Assembly: GCF_030053115.1 (NCBI RefSeq)
Contig: NZ_CP125619.1
Location: 497,001-561,000, forward strand
From: Pseudomonas svalbardensis
GTDB lineage: Bacteria; Pseudomonadota; Gammaproteobacteria; Pseudomonadales; Pseudomonadaceae
Length of the DNA stretch: 64,000 nucleotides
Reading direction: 5' to 3'
The notes under the pieces: generated by a model
Database searches by the model: none
Told to the model about the DNA's origin: nothing
What the model saw: only the letters and a program-made list of their open reading frames with translations
Program-made: the position numbers and the translations under genes
Part shown: positions 15,470 through 24,486 of the stretch, piece after piece
Layout of the letters: each line of letters opens with the position of its first letter
Numbering within the stretch: the stretch's first letter is position 1

Positions 15470-17419
15470 TTACAGCAGGATGGTGCGGATGTCTGCCAGC
15501 AGGTCGCTCAGACGCTTGGTGAAGCGTGCAGCAGCGGCGCCGTTGATCACACGGTGATCGTAGGACAGCGACAGCGGCAGCATCAGTTTCGGCTGGAAGG
15601 CTTTGCCGTCCCAGACTGGCTGGATGGTTGCCTTGGAAACACCGAGGATCGCCACTTCCGGCGCGTTGACGATCGGCGTGAAGCCGGTGCCGCCAATGTG
15701 GCCGAGGCTGGAAATGGTGAAGCAGGCGCCTTGCATGTCGTCAGCGGTGAGCTTTTTGTCGCGGGCTTTGGCGGCCAGCACGGCGGCTTCGGCTGCCAGT
15801 TGCAACAGGCTCTTCTGGTCGACGTTCTTGATGACCGGTACCAGCAGGCCTTCAGGGGTGTCGACGGCGAAGCCGATGTTCACGTACTTCTTGCGGATGA
15901 TCGCCTTGCCGCTTGGTGCCAGCGAACTGTTGAAGTCCGGCAGTTCCTTGAGCAGGTGCGCGCAGGATTTGAGCAGCAGCGGCAGGATGGTCAGCTTGAC
16001 GCCAGCCTTCTCTGCAACGGCTTTCTGAGCGATACGGAACGCTTCCAGGTCGGTGATATCAGCCGAATCGAACTGAGTCACGTGCGGAATGTTCAGCCAG
16101 CTGCGATGCAGGCTCGACGCGCCGATTTGCATCAGGCGGGTCATCGGCACTTCTTCGGTTTCACCGAAGCGGCTGAAGTCCACGACCGGAATCGGCGGGA
16201 TGCCAGCGCCGCCAGTTGCGCCAGCCGCAGCGACCGGTGCTTCCTTGGCCTTGTGCATCATGGCTTTGACGTAGACCTGAACGTCTTCTTTCAGGATGCG
16301 ACCGTGCGGGCCACTGGCGCCGACGGCGTTCAGCTCGACGCCGAATTCACGGGCCAGTTGGCGCACCGCAGGACCTGCGTGAACCTTGGCGCCCGGCTTG
16401 GCCGGTGCAGCAGCCGGTGCGGCCGGTGCCGGAGCGGCAGGCGCTGCGGCGGCTGGAGCTGGAGCGCTAGGTGCAGCAGCGGCTGGAGCCGGGGCAGCAG
16501 CAGGCGCAACGCCTTTGACTTTCAGCTTCAGGATCAGGTCGCCGGTACCGACTTCGTCATCCAGCTTGATGGAAACGCTTTCCACCACGCCAGCGGCGGG
16601 CGATGGAATTTCCATGCTCGCCTTGTCAGATTCCAGGGTGATGAGCGACTGATCGGCTTCAACGGTATCGCCGGCCTTGACCAGGACTTCGATGATCTTG
16701 GCCTTGCCCGCAGAGCCAATGTCCGGGACATGGATGTCCTGAACGCTGTCGGCAACCGGTGCAGCCGGAGCCGCAGCGACTGGCGCTGGAGCAGCGGCAG
16801 CAGGTGCCGCCGCAGCCGGTGCCGCGGCACCTACCACTTTCAGCGCCAGAATCAGGTCGCCAGTGCCGACTTCGTCGTTGAGCTTGACGCTGATGCTTTC
16901 GACCACGCCAGCGGCGGGCGAAGGGATTTCCATGCTGGCCTTGTCGGATTCCAGGGTGATCAGCGACTGATCAGCCTCGACGGTGTCGCCGACCTTGACC
17001 TGGATCTCGATGATCTGGGCCTTGCCCGACGAGCCGATGTCCGGCACGTGCACTTGCAGGGTGGTTGCAGCAGCAGGCGCGGCAGCTGGAGCTGGAGCCG
17101 CGGCGGCAGGAGCAGCTGCCGGTTTTGCTTCAGCCTTGGCAGCCGGCGCAGCGGCAGCCGTAGCCGCAGGGGCCACAGCAGCGGCACCTTCGACTTCCAG
17201 CTCCAGCAGTTCGTCGCCTTCTTTCAGGCGATCGCCGATTTTTACTTTCAGGCTTTTGACGATGCCGGCCTTGGGCGCAGGAATTTCCATGCTCGCCTTG
17301 TCCGACTCAAGCGTCAGGATGCTCTGGTCGGCTTCGATGCGGTCGCCGACCTTCACAAATAGTTCGATTACTTCACCTTCACCGCTGCCGATGTCAGGTA
17401 CGCGAATGAGTTCGCTCAC
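15470..17419 (-). CDS. aceF: Dihydrolipoyl acetyltransferase, E2 of pyruvate dehydrogenase
   Basis: 649 residues. It transfers the acetyl group from lipoate to coenzyme A in the pyruvate dehydrogenase complex. There are three lipoyl domains, each with the modified Lys in ESDKASMEIP (near residues 40, 160 and 280), joined by Ala/Pro linkers. A peripheral-subunit-binding domain follows (AVRQLAREFGVELNAV, near 350), then the catalytic domain ending SYDHRVINGAAAARF with the catalytic His. Three lipoyl domains, as in E. coli and Azotobacter, make it longer than the two-domain form. It starts 11 bases after aceE. Confidence 0.97.
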   Translation of the reverse strand: MSELIRVPDIGSGEGEVIELFVKVGDRIEADQSILTLESDKASMEIPAPKAGIVKSLKVKIGDRLKEGDELLELEVEGAAAVAPAATAAAAPAAKAEAKPAAAPAAAAPAPAAAPAAATTLQVHVPDIGSSGKAQIIEIQVKVGDTVEADQSLITLESDKASMEIPSPAAGVVESISVKLNDEVGTGDLILALKVVGAAAPAAAAPAAAAPAPVAAAPAAPVADSVQDIHVPDIGSAGKAKIIEVLVKAGDTVEADQSLITLESDKASMEIPSPAAGVVESVSIKLDDEVGTGDLILKLKVKGVAPAAAPAPAAAAPSAPAPAAAAPAAPAPAAPAAAPAKPGAKVHAGPAVRQLAREFGVELNAVGASGPHGRILKEDVQVYVKAMMHKAKEAPVAAAGATGGAGIPPIPVVDFSRFGETEEVPMTRLMQIGASSLHRSWLNIPHVTQFDSADITDLEAFRIAQKAVAEKAGVKLTILPLLLKSCAHLLKELPDFNSSLAPSGKAIIRKKYVNIGFAVDTPEGLLVPVIKNVDQKSLLQLAAEAAVLAAKARDKKLTADDMQGACFTISSLGHIGGTGFTPIVNAPEVAILGVSKATIQPVWDGKAFQPKLMLPLSLSYDHRVINGAAAARFTKRLSDLLADIRTILL

Positions 17420-17430
17420 AGAGTGTCTCC

Positions 17431-20076
17431 TCAGCAGTCCAGTGGGTTGCGTTTTTCCGGGTTGATCCCGAACTTGGCGATGGCTTCAGCCACCACCTTA
17501 GGTTCGATATCACCACGGTCAGCCAAGGCTTCCAGGGCTGCCAACACCACGAAATGACGGTCGACTTCGAAGAAGTGACGCAGCTTCTTACGGCTGTCAC
17601 TGCGGCCGAAACCATCGGTGCCCAGGACTTTGAATTCCTTGGACGGGACCCACTGACGAATTTGCTCAGCGAACAGCTTCATGTAGTCGGTAGACGCGAT
17701 GACCGGACCTTGACGGCCGTTCAGGCACTCTTCGACATAGCTCAGTTTAGGCTTCTGGCCCGGGTGCAGACGGTTGCTGCGCTCGACGGCCAGGCCATCG
17801 CGCCGCAGTTCGTTGAAGCTGGTAACGCTCCACACGTCAGCGCCGACGTTGAACTGTTCACGCAGGATTTTCGCCGCTTCGCGAACTTCGCGCAGGATGG
17901 TGCCGGAGCCCATCAGCTGAACGTGGTGCGCCGCTTCGCGGGTGTCTTCCTCGAGCAGGTACATGCCCTTGACGATGCCTTCCTCGACACCGGCCGGCAT
18001 GGCTGGCTGCTGGTAGGACTCGTTCATCACGGTGATGTAGTAGAAGATGTCCTGCTGCTCTTCGGTCATCTTCTTCATGCCGTCCTGGATGATCACCGCC
18101 AGCTCGTAGCCGTAGGTTGGATCAAAGGTGCGGCAGTTCGGGATGGTGCCAGCCAGGATGTGGCTGTGACCGTCTTCGTGTTGCAGGCCTTCGCCGTTCA
18201 GCGTGGTCCGGCCGGCGGTGCCACCGATCAGGAAGCCACGGGTACGGCTGTCGCCTGCGGCCCAGGCGAGGTCGCCGATACGCTGGAAGCCGAACATCGA
18301 GTAGAAGATGTAGAACGGCAGCATTGGCTGGTTGTGGCTGGAGTACGAAGTACCGGCAGCGATGAAGGAGCTCATGGCGCCCGCTTCGTTGATGCCTTCT
18401 TCGAGGATCTGGCCCTTCTTGTCTTCGCGGTAGAACATCACCTGGTCTTTATCGACTGGCTCGTAGAGCTGGCCGACGGACGAGTAGATGCCCAACTGGC
18501 GGAACATGCCTTCCATACCGAAGGTACGGGCTTCGTCCGGGATGATCGGGACGATGCGCGGACCGATTTCCTTGTCCTTGACCAGTTGCGCGAGGATCCG
18601 CACGAACGCCATGGTGGTGGAAATTTCACGGTCGCCCGAACCATCAAGAATGGCCTTGAGGGTGTCCAGCGATGGGGTCGGAATGCTGAAGCTCTGCGCG
18701 CGACGCTGTGGTACGAAACCGCCCAATGCAGTACGGCGCTCGCTCAGATAACGGGCTTCGGCGCTGTTGGGTTCTGGCTTGAAGAACGGCAGGCTTTCCA
18801 GCTCGGAGTCTTTAACCGGAATGTCGAAACGATCGCGGAACAGCTTCAGGCTTTCAACATCCACTTTCTTGGTGTTGTGCGCAGTGTTCTTCGCTTCGCC
18901 GGCACCGGTGCCATAACCTTTGATGGTCTTGGCCAGGATGACGGTCGGTTGTTCTTTGTGGTTGACCGCTTCGTGGTACGCCGCGTAGACCTTGTACGGG
19001 TCGTGACCGCCACGGTTGAGTTTCCAGATCTCGTCGTCGGACAAGTCTTCAACCATCGCCTTGAGTTCTGGCGAGTTGAAGAAGTGTTCACGAACGAACG
19101 CGCCGTCTTTGGCTTTGTAGTTCTGGTACTCGCCGTCGATGACTTCGTCCATGCGGCGTTGCAGGATACCGTCGACGTCTTTGGCCAACAGTGGGTCCCA
19201 GAAACGGCCCCAGATGACTTTGGTCACGTTCCACTGAGCACCGCGGAACACGCCTTCGAGTTCCTGAATGATCTTGCCGTTGCCGCGAACCGGGCCATCA
19301 AGGCGCTGCAGGTTGCAGTTAATAACGAAGATCAGGTTGTCGAGCTTCTCGCGGCCAGCCAGCGAGATCGCGCCCAGGGATTCCGGCTCGTCGCACTCGC
19401 CGTCGCCCAGGAAGCACCAGACTTTTTGCTTGCCTTCAGGGATAAAACCACGGGCTTCCAGGTACTTCATGAAGCGTGCCTGGTAGATCGCCTGGATCGG
19501 GCCCAGACCCATGGATACGGTCGGGAACTGCCAGAAATCAGGCATCAGCCAAGGGTGCGGGTAGGACGACAGGCCCTGACCGTCGACTTCCTGGCGGAAG
19601 TTGTTCATCTGGTCTTCGGTGATGCGGCCTTCCATGAACGCACGGGCGTAAACGCCTGGCGAGGTGTGACCCTGGAAGTAGATCAGGTCGCCGCCGTGTT
19701 CGTCGGTCGGGGCCTGGAAGAAATAGTTGAAGCCGATGTCGTACAGGGTTGCGCTGGAGGCGAAGCTGGAGATGTGACCGCCCAGGTCAGAATCTTTCAG
19801 GTTCGTACGCATCACCATGGCCATCGCGTTCCAGCGTACCAACGAGCGAATGCGGCGTTCCATGAACAGGTCGCCAGGCATGCGTGCTTCGTGGGTAACG
19901 GGAATGGTGTTGCGGTATGGCGTGGTGATGGCGTAAGGCAATTGCGAACCGCTACGGGTTGCGAGTTCGCCCATACGGGTCATCAGATAGTGAGCGCGGT
20001 CTTCGCCTTCTTTGTCGAGAACCGATTCCAGGGCGTCCAGCCATTCCTGGGTTTCGACGGGATCGAGGTCTTGCAT
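17431..20076 (-). CDS. aceE: Pyruvate dehydrogenase E1 component (homodimeric)
   Basis: 881 residues. It is the thiamine-diphosphate-dependent decarboxylase of pyruvate that hands an acetyl unit to AceF. The ThDP/Mg motif GDGECDEPESLG... with the distal Asn (INCNLQRLDGPV) lies near residues 228-260. Typical start MQDLDPVETQEWLDALESVL and end NPEKRNPLDC. Length is standard for the homodimeric gamma-proteobacterial E1. It is the first gene of the aceE-aceF operon. Two palindromes upstream suggest control by a sugar-phosphate regulator. Confidence 0.97.
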   Translation of the reverse strand: MQDLDPVETQEWLDALESVLDKEGEDRAHYLMTRMGELATRSGSQLPYAITTPYRNTIPVTHEARMPGDLFMERRIRSLVRWNAMAMVMRTNLKDSDLGGHISSFASSATLYDIGFNYFFQAPTDEHGGDLIYFQGHTSPGVYARAFMEGRITEDQMNNFRQEVDGQGLSSYPHPWLMPDFWQFPTVSMGLGPIQAIYQARFMKYLEARGFIPEGKQKVWCFLGDGECDEPESLGAISLAGREKLDNLIFVINCNLQRLDGPVRGNGKIIQELEGVFRGAQWNVTKVIWGRFWDPLLAKDVDGILQRRMDEVIDGEYQNYKAKDGAFVREHFFNSPELKAMVEDLSDDEIWKLNRGGHDPYKVYAAYHEAVNHKEQPTVILAKTIKGYGTGAGEAKNTAHNTKKVDVESLKLFRDRFDIPVKDSELESLPFFKPEPNSAEARYLSERRTALGGFVPQRRAQSFSIPTPSLDTLKAILDGSGDREISTTMAFVRILAQLVKDKEIGPRIVPIIPDEARTFGMEGMFRQLGIYSSVGQLYEPVDKDQVMFYREDKKGQILEEGINEAGAMSSFIAAGTSYSSHNQPMLPFYIFYSMFGFQRIGDLAWAAGDSRTRGFLIGGTAGRTTLNGEGLQHEDGHSHILAGTIPNCRTFDPTYGYELAVIIQDGMKKMTEEQQDIFYYITVMNESYQQPAMPAGVEEGIVKGMYLLEEDTREAAHHVQLMGSGTILREVREAAKILREQFNVGADVWSVTSFNELRRDGLAVERSNRLHPGQKPKLSYVEECLNGRQGPVIASTDYMKLFAEQIRQWVPSKEFKVLGTDGFGRSDSRKKLRHFFEVDRHFVVLAALEALADRGDIEPKVVAEAIAKFGINPEKRNPLDC

Positions 20077-20186
20077 GGCTTGCTCCAGGGCGGAAAGGCT
20101 TCCAGAATCGGTTGCCTGAGTTTGCGACTGGCCTTGTGGGCAGACGATATAAATTCTTGGATTGCCGAGAGGTTGTTCCGGCGGCG

Positions 20187-20201
20187 TGTAGTTTTACTAC
20201 A
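20187..20201. promoter_or_regulatory. Palindromic operator TGTAGTTTTACTACA upstream of aceE (HexR-like)
   Basis: A perfect 15-base palindrome 110 bases upstream of the aceE start. It fits the TGTAGT-N(3-5)-ACTACA form I associate with HexR (RpiR family) sites in Pseudomonas. A second copy lies 52 bases further upstream. Regulator identity is inferred from the motif. Confidence 0.55.
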
Positions 20202-20239
20202 AATCATCGGGCATTTCAGCCTTTCGAATGTATATACGA

Positions 20240-20252
20240 GTAGTAAAACTAC
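20240..20252. promoter_or_regulatory. Second palindrome GTAGTAAAACTAC in the aceE-glnE gap
   Basis: A 13-base perfect palindrome that repeats the core of the site at 20187-20201 in inverse orientation. The rest of the 383-base gap 20077-20459 holds the divergent promoters, for which I see no clear -35/-10 pairs. Confidence 0.5.
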
Positions 20253-20459
20253 AGATGAGCGGCTTGTGGCCTCCAGCTGCGTTGTGAGAATAATCGTTAA
20301 GGTTGGTCTTTTGCCAACCAGAAAAGGTGAAAGCTTGATGCTGTCTGCCAAAAATAAAGAAATTTCAGCTATTTCTAACCTTTGTTCGACAGTCGATCAG
20401 GTAGTGCATTCTCGCGAATCACTACATGCAGCCCTCTACACGCCGATCAAGGATAGACC

Positions 20460-23399
20460 ATGAGCCTCCCTTCGCTTGCCGAACTGCCTGGCATCCTCCT
20501 GCCGTTTGTCACCCGCGCCGAGCAGTCGTTCCGTACGGCCGTCGCGGTGCTTCCCGACGATCATGACCTGGCCGGCTGGACGCCTGAACGCTGGGCACAA
20601 TTTGCCCGCGTCACCGCTGCCAGCGACTTCGTGATTGAACAAAGTGTCCGTGACCCACTGATGTTGCTGGAGCTGGTGCAGTCCGGTGAGCTGGACCGAA
20701 GTTTTGCGCCCGGCGAGCTGTGCGCACAGATGGCGGCAGCGGTGAATGCAGCAGAAACCGACGATGGGCTCGGTCGCGCCCTGCGTCGTCAACGTACCCG
20801 TCATCAAGTGCGGATCATCTGGCGCGACCTGACGCGTCAGTGTGATCTGATCCAGACCTGCCGCGACCTCTCGGACATGGCCGATGCCAGCATCGATCAG
20901 GCCTATCAGTGGTTGTACTCGCGGCACTGCCAGCAGTTCGGCGTGCCGACCGGCCGGCGCAGCGGCGAGCCGCAGCAAATGGTCATTCTCGGCATGGGCA
21001 AGCTCGGCGCGGTGGAACTCAACCTGTCGTCGGACATCGACCTGATCTTCGCCTATCCCGAGGGCGGCGAAACCGTCGGCGTCAAACGCTCGCTGGATAA
21101 CCAGGAGTTCTTCATTCGTCTCGGCCAGCGCCTGATCAAGGCCCTGGACCCGATGACCGTCGACGGTTTTGTATTCCGCGTCGACATGCGCCTGCGGCCT
21201 TACGGTTCGGCCGGCGCATTGGTGCTGAGCTTCAACGCGCTGGAGCAGTATTACCAGGATCAGGGCCGCGACTGGGAACGCTACGCGATGATCAAGTCGC
21301 GGGTGGTGGCCGGCGATCAAGTGGCCGGTGCGCAATTGCAAGACATGCTGCGGCCGTTCGTTTACCGGCGTTACCTCGACTTCTCGGCGATCGAAGCGCT
21401 GCGGACCATGAAGCAGCTGATTCAGCAGGAAGTCCGGCGCAAGGGCATGGCCGACAACATCAAACTCGGCTCCGGTGGCATTCGTGAAGTCGAATTTATC
21501 GCCCAGGCATTCCAGCTGATCCACGGTGGCCGCGACCTGAGCTTGCAGCAACGTCCTCTATTAAAAGTACTGAGCACCTTGGAAGGTCAGGGTTACCTGC
21601 CACCGGCGGTGATCAGCGAACTGCGCGAAGGCTACGAATTCTTGCGGTACACCGAGCACGCGATCCAGGCGATCGCCGATCGCCAGACCCAGATGTTGCC
21701 GGACGGCGCTCAGGATCAGGCGCGCATCGCCTTTATGTTGGGCTTCGCCGATTGGGCGGCTTTCCACGAACAACTTATGTATTGGCGAGGTCGCGTGGCC
21801 TGGCACTTCGGGCAGGTGATTGCCGACCCCGACGAAGAGGAAGGCACCGAAAGCGAAGTGGTGGTCGGCGGCGAATGGCTGCCGTTGTGGGAAGAGGCTC
21901 AGGATGAAGAGGCCGCTTGCCGCCAGTTGGAAGAGGGCGGCTTCGCCGATGCCACCAAAGCCCTGAAAGCGTTGGCCGGTTTGCGCAGCAGCCCGCAGTT
22001 GCGGGCGATGCAACGCTTGGGGCGCGAACGCCTCGATGCCTTTATTCCGCGGCTGCTGGCTCAGGCCGTAGAGCACGCCAATCCGGATCTGGTGCTGGAA
22101 AGGGTATTGCCACTGGTGGAAGCCGTGGCCCGTCGTTCCGCGTATCTGGTGTTGCTGACCGAGAATCCCGGCGCGCTGCGACGTTTGTTGACCTTGTGCG
22201 CCGCGAGTCCGTGGATCGCCGAACAGATCACCCGCTTCCCGCTGCTGCTCGACGAATTGCTCAACGAAGGTCGGCTGTTCAAGCCGCCGCTGGCGCCGGA
22301 ACTGACCGCCGAGTTGCGCGAGCGTTTGACGCGGATTCCTGAAGACGATCTCGAGCAACAGATGGAAGCGCTGAGACATTTCAAACTGGCGCACCGTTTG
22401 CGGGTCGCCGCTTCGGAAATCGCCGGCAGCTTGCCGTTGATGAAGGTCAGTGATTATCTGACTTGGCTCGCCGAAGCGATCCTGGAACAAGTGCTGGCCC
22501 TGGCCTGGCGCCAGACCGTGGCCAAATACGGTACGCCGCTGCGTACCGACGGCACCTTGTGTGATCCTGGCTTCATCATTGTCGGTTACGGGAAAGTCGG
22601 CGGTCTGGAACTGGGGCATGGTTCGGACCTGGACCTGGTGTTCATCCACGATGGCGACCCGCAGGCGGAAACCGACGGGCCGAAGCCTATCGACGGCGCG
22701 CAATTCTTTACTCGGCTGGGCCAGCGGATCATTCACTTGCTCACGGCCCAGACCAACTCTGGTCAGCTGTATGAAGTGGACATGCGTCTGCGGCCGTCCG
22801 GCGCGTCGGGGTTGCTGGTGAGTTCGCTCGGTGCGTTTGCCCGGTATCAGGAAAATGAAGCCTGGACCTGGGAACATCAGGCGCTGGTGCGGGCGCGGGT
22901 GCTGGTGGGCAGTCCGGACGTCGGCCAAGCGTTCGAGAAAGTCCGCGCGGCGGTATTGGGCAAGCCGCGGGACCTGGCGACCTTGCGCCAGGAGGTCAGC
23001 GAGATGCGCGCCAAAATGCGCGATAACCTTGGCAGCAAGAGCACCGCGGCGGGCACCGGAGCAAATGCCTTCGAGGCCACGGCGCCGTTCGATCTCAAGC
23101 AGGACGCCGGAGGTATCGTCGATATTGAATTTATGGTGCAATACGCGGCCCTGGCGTGGTCCGAATCGCACCCGCCATTGCTGCGCTGGACTGACAATAT
23201 CCGCATTCTGGAAGGGCTGGAGGAGGAAGGGCTGATACCCGTCGAAGACGCCAGCCTGTTACGCGAGGCCTATAAAGCCTACCGTTCAGCCGCTCACCGG
23301 CAGGCCTTGCAGAAGGACGCCGGGGTGATACCGGGCGACCAGTTCGTGGACGAACGGCGGCAGGTAGTGCGGATCTGGCGCGAGCTGGGGCTAAGCTGA
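20460..23399 (+). CDS. glnE: Bifunctional glutamine synthetase adenylyltransferase/deadenylase
   Basis: 979 residues. It adds and removes AMP on glutamine synthetase in response to PII. Two nucleotidyltransferase-type halves are visible: the N-terminal deadenylase with LNLSSDIDLIFAY near residue 187 and the C-terminal adenylylase with LGHGSDLDLVFIHDG near 717, each preceded by a GMGKLG or GYGKVGG loop. Length and order match the family. Start ATG 20460 follows AAGGA. An upstream 41-codon frame ends in an ATGA overlap with this start (see findings). Confidence 0.97.
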   Translation: MSLPSLAELPGILLPFVTRAEQSFRTAVAVLPDDHDLAGWTPERWAQFARVTAASDFVIEQSVRDPLMLLELVQSGELDRSFAPGELCAQMAAAVNAAETDDGLGRALRRQRTRHQVRIIWRDLTRQCDLIQTCRDLSDMADASIDQAYQWLYSRHCQQFGVPTGRRSGEPQQMVILGMGKLGAVELNLSSDIDLIFAYPEGGETVGVKRSLDNQEFFIRLGQRLIKALDPMTVDGFVFRVDMRLRPYGSAGALVLSFNALEQYYQDQGRDWERYAMIKSRVVAGDQVAGAQLQDMLRPFVYRRYLDFSAIEALRTMKQLIQQEVRRKGMADNIKLGSGGIREVEFIAQAFQLIHGGRDLSLQQRPLLKVLSTLEGQGYLPPAVISELREGYEFLRYTEHAIQAIADRQTQMLPDGAQDQARIAFMLGFADWAAFHEQLMYWRGRVAWHFGQVIADPDEEEGTESEVVVGGEWLPLWEEAQDEEAACRQLEEGGFADATKALKALAGLRSSPQLRAMQRLGRERLDAFIPRLLAQAVEHANPDLVLERVLPLVEAVARRSAYLVLLTENPGALRRLLTLCAASPWIAEQITRFPLLLDELLNEGRLFKPPLAPELTAELRERLTRIPEDDLEQQMEALRHFKLAHRLRVAASEIAGSLPLMKVSDYLTWLAEAILEQVLALAWRQTVAKYGTPLRTDGTLCDPGFIIVGYGKVGGLELGHGSDLDLVFIHDGDPQAETDGPKPIDGAQFFTRLGQRIIHLLTAQTNSGQLYEVDMRLRPSGASGLLVSSLGAFARYQENEAWTWEHQALVRARVLVGSPDVGQAFEKVRAAVLGKPRDLATLRQEVSEMRAKMRDNLGSKSTAAGTGANAFEATAPFDLKQDAGGIVDIEFMVQYAALAWSESHPPLLRWTDNIRILEGLEEEGLIPVEDASLLREAYKAYRSAAHRQALQKDAGVIPGDQFVDERRQVVRIWRELGLS

Positions 23400-23409
23400 T
23401 TCTCGAGAC

Positions 23410-23430
23410 GGGGAGGCATAAAGCCTCCCC
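23410..23430 (+). terminator. Weak hairpin after glnE
   Basis: GGGGAGGC, five-base loop, GCCTCCCC, but followed only by GGCTCGTTTA rather than a T-run. It lies in the 51-base gap before waaF and may be a partial terminator or attenuator. Confidence 0.45.
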
Positions 23431-23450
23431 GGCTCGTTTATGGAAACCAC

Positions 23451-24485
23451 ATGAAAATTCTGATCGTTGGGCCCAGTTGGGTCGGTGACATGGTGATGGC
23501 GCAGACACTGTTTCAGTGTCTCAAGCAGCGCCACCCGCAATGCGAAATCGACGTGCTGGCCCCCGAGTGGAGCCGGCCGATTCTTGAACGCATGCCCGAA
23601 GTACGCCAGGCCTTGAGCTTTCCGCTCGGTCACGGTGCTTTGGAGCTGGCGACGCGTCGGCGCATCGGCAAATCCCTGGCCGGCCAGTACGACCAGGCGA
23701 TCCTGCTGCCCAATTCTCTGAAGTCGGCATTGGTGCCGTTCTTCGCCGGCATCCCGAAACGCACCGGCTGGCGTGGCGAATTCCGCTACGGCCTGCTCAA
23801 TGACGTGCGCACGCTGGATAAAGAACGTTACCCGCTGATGATCGAACGCTTCATGGCCCTGGCTTACGAGCCCGGTGCCGAGCTGCCGACACCTTATCCA
23901 CGGCCGAGCTTGCAGATTGACCCGGTCACTCGCGAAGCGGCAATGGCCAAGTTCGACCTGGCCCTCGACCGCCCGGTGTTGGCGCTGTGCCCCGGCGCCG
24001 AATTCGGCGAGTCCAAGCGCTGGCCGTCCGAGCACTATGCCAAGGTTGCCGAAGCGAAGATCCGCGAAGGCTGGCAAGTCTGGCTGTTCGGTTCGAAAAA
24101 CGATCACGCTGTCGGCGAAGACATCCGTTCGCGGCTGATTCCCGGTCTGCGTGAAGAGTCGGTGAACCTCAGTGGCGGCACCTCCCTGGCCGAAGCCATC
24201 GACCTGATGTCTTGCGCCGACGCAGTGGTGTCCAACGACTCCGGCCTGATGCACGTCGCCGCTGCGCTGAATCGCCCGTTGGTGGCAGTCTACGGCTCGA
24301 CGTCACCGGGTTTCACGCCGCCACTGGCCGAGCACGTCGAGATCGTGCGCCTGGGCATCGAATGCAGTCCGTGCTTCGATCGCAAGTGTCGCTTTGGTCA
24401 TTACAACTGCCTGCGCCAGCTCATGCCGCAAGCGGTGAACGAAGCCTTGCAGCGTTTGCAGGGCACTGTGGTCGAGGTCAAATAG
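23451..24485 (+). CDS. waaF: ADP-heptose:LPS heptosyltransferase II
   Basis: 344 residues, GT9 family. It adds the second L,D-heptose to the inner core of LPS on the cytoplasmic face. The start MKILIVGPSWVGDMVMAQ is characteristic of WaaF. Further motifs are LCPGAEFGESKRWP (near 180), SNDSGLMHVAAAL (near 260) and YGSTSPGFTPPL. First gene of the LPS core cluster; its TAG lies one base before the waaC start codon. Confidence 0.96.
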   Translation: MKILIVGPSWVGDMVMAQTLFQCLKQRHPQCEIDVLAPEWSRPILERMPEVRQALSFPLGHGALELATRRRIGKSLAGQYDQAILLPNSLKSALVPFFAGIPKRTGWRGEFRYGLLNDVRTLDKERYPLMIERFMALAYEPGAELPTPYPRPSLQIDPVTREAAMAKFDLALDRPVLALCPGAEFGESKRWPSEHYAKVAEAKIREGWQVWLFGSKNDHAVGEDIRSRLIPGLREESVNLSGGTSLAEAIDLMSCADAVVSNDSGLMHVAAALNRPLVAVYGSTSPGFTPPLAEHVEIVRLGIECSPCFDRKCRFGHYNCLRQLMPQAVNEALQRLQGTVVEVK

Positions 24486-24486
24486 T

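Noticed and set aside
15314..17362. 682-codon frame opposite aceF
   Set aside because: Low-complexity mirror (Cys/Arg/Ser-rich) of the Ala/Pro linkers of AceF.
15470..17419. Threefold repeated lipoyl domains in aceF as a recent duplication
   Set aside because: Three-domain E2 proteins are well known in E. coli and Azotobacter; the repeats are natural domain architecture.
17554..20463. 969-codon open frame on the + strand opposite aceE
   Set aside because: It is the mirror of a high-GC gene; the aceE frame on the other strand is full-length with all motifs, and this frame shows no recognisable domain.
23400..23450. Absence of ilvE between glnE and waaF
   Set aside because: P. aeruginosa has ilvE here, but other species such as P. 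putida, as I recall, do not, so this is normal variation and not a deletion event.
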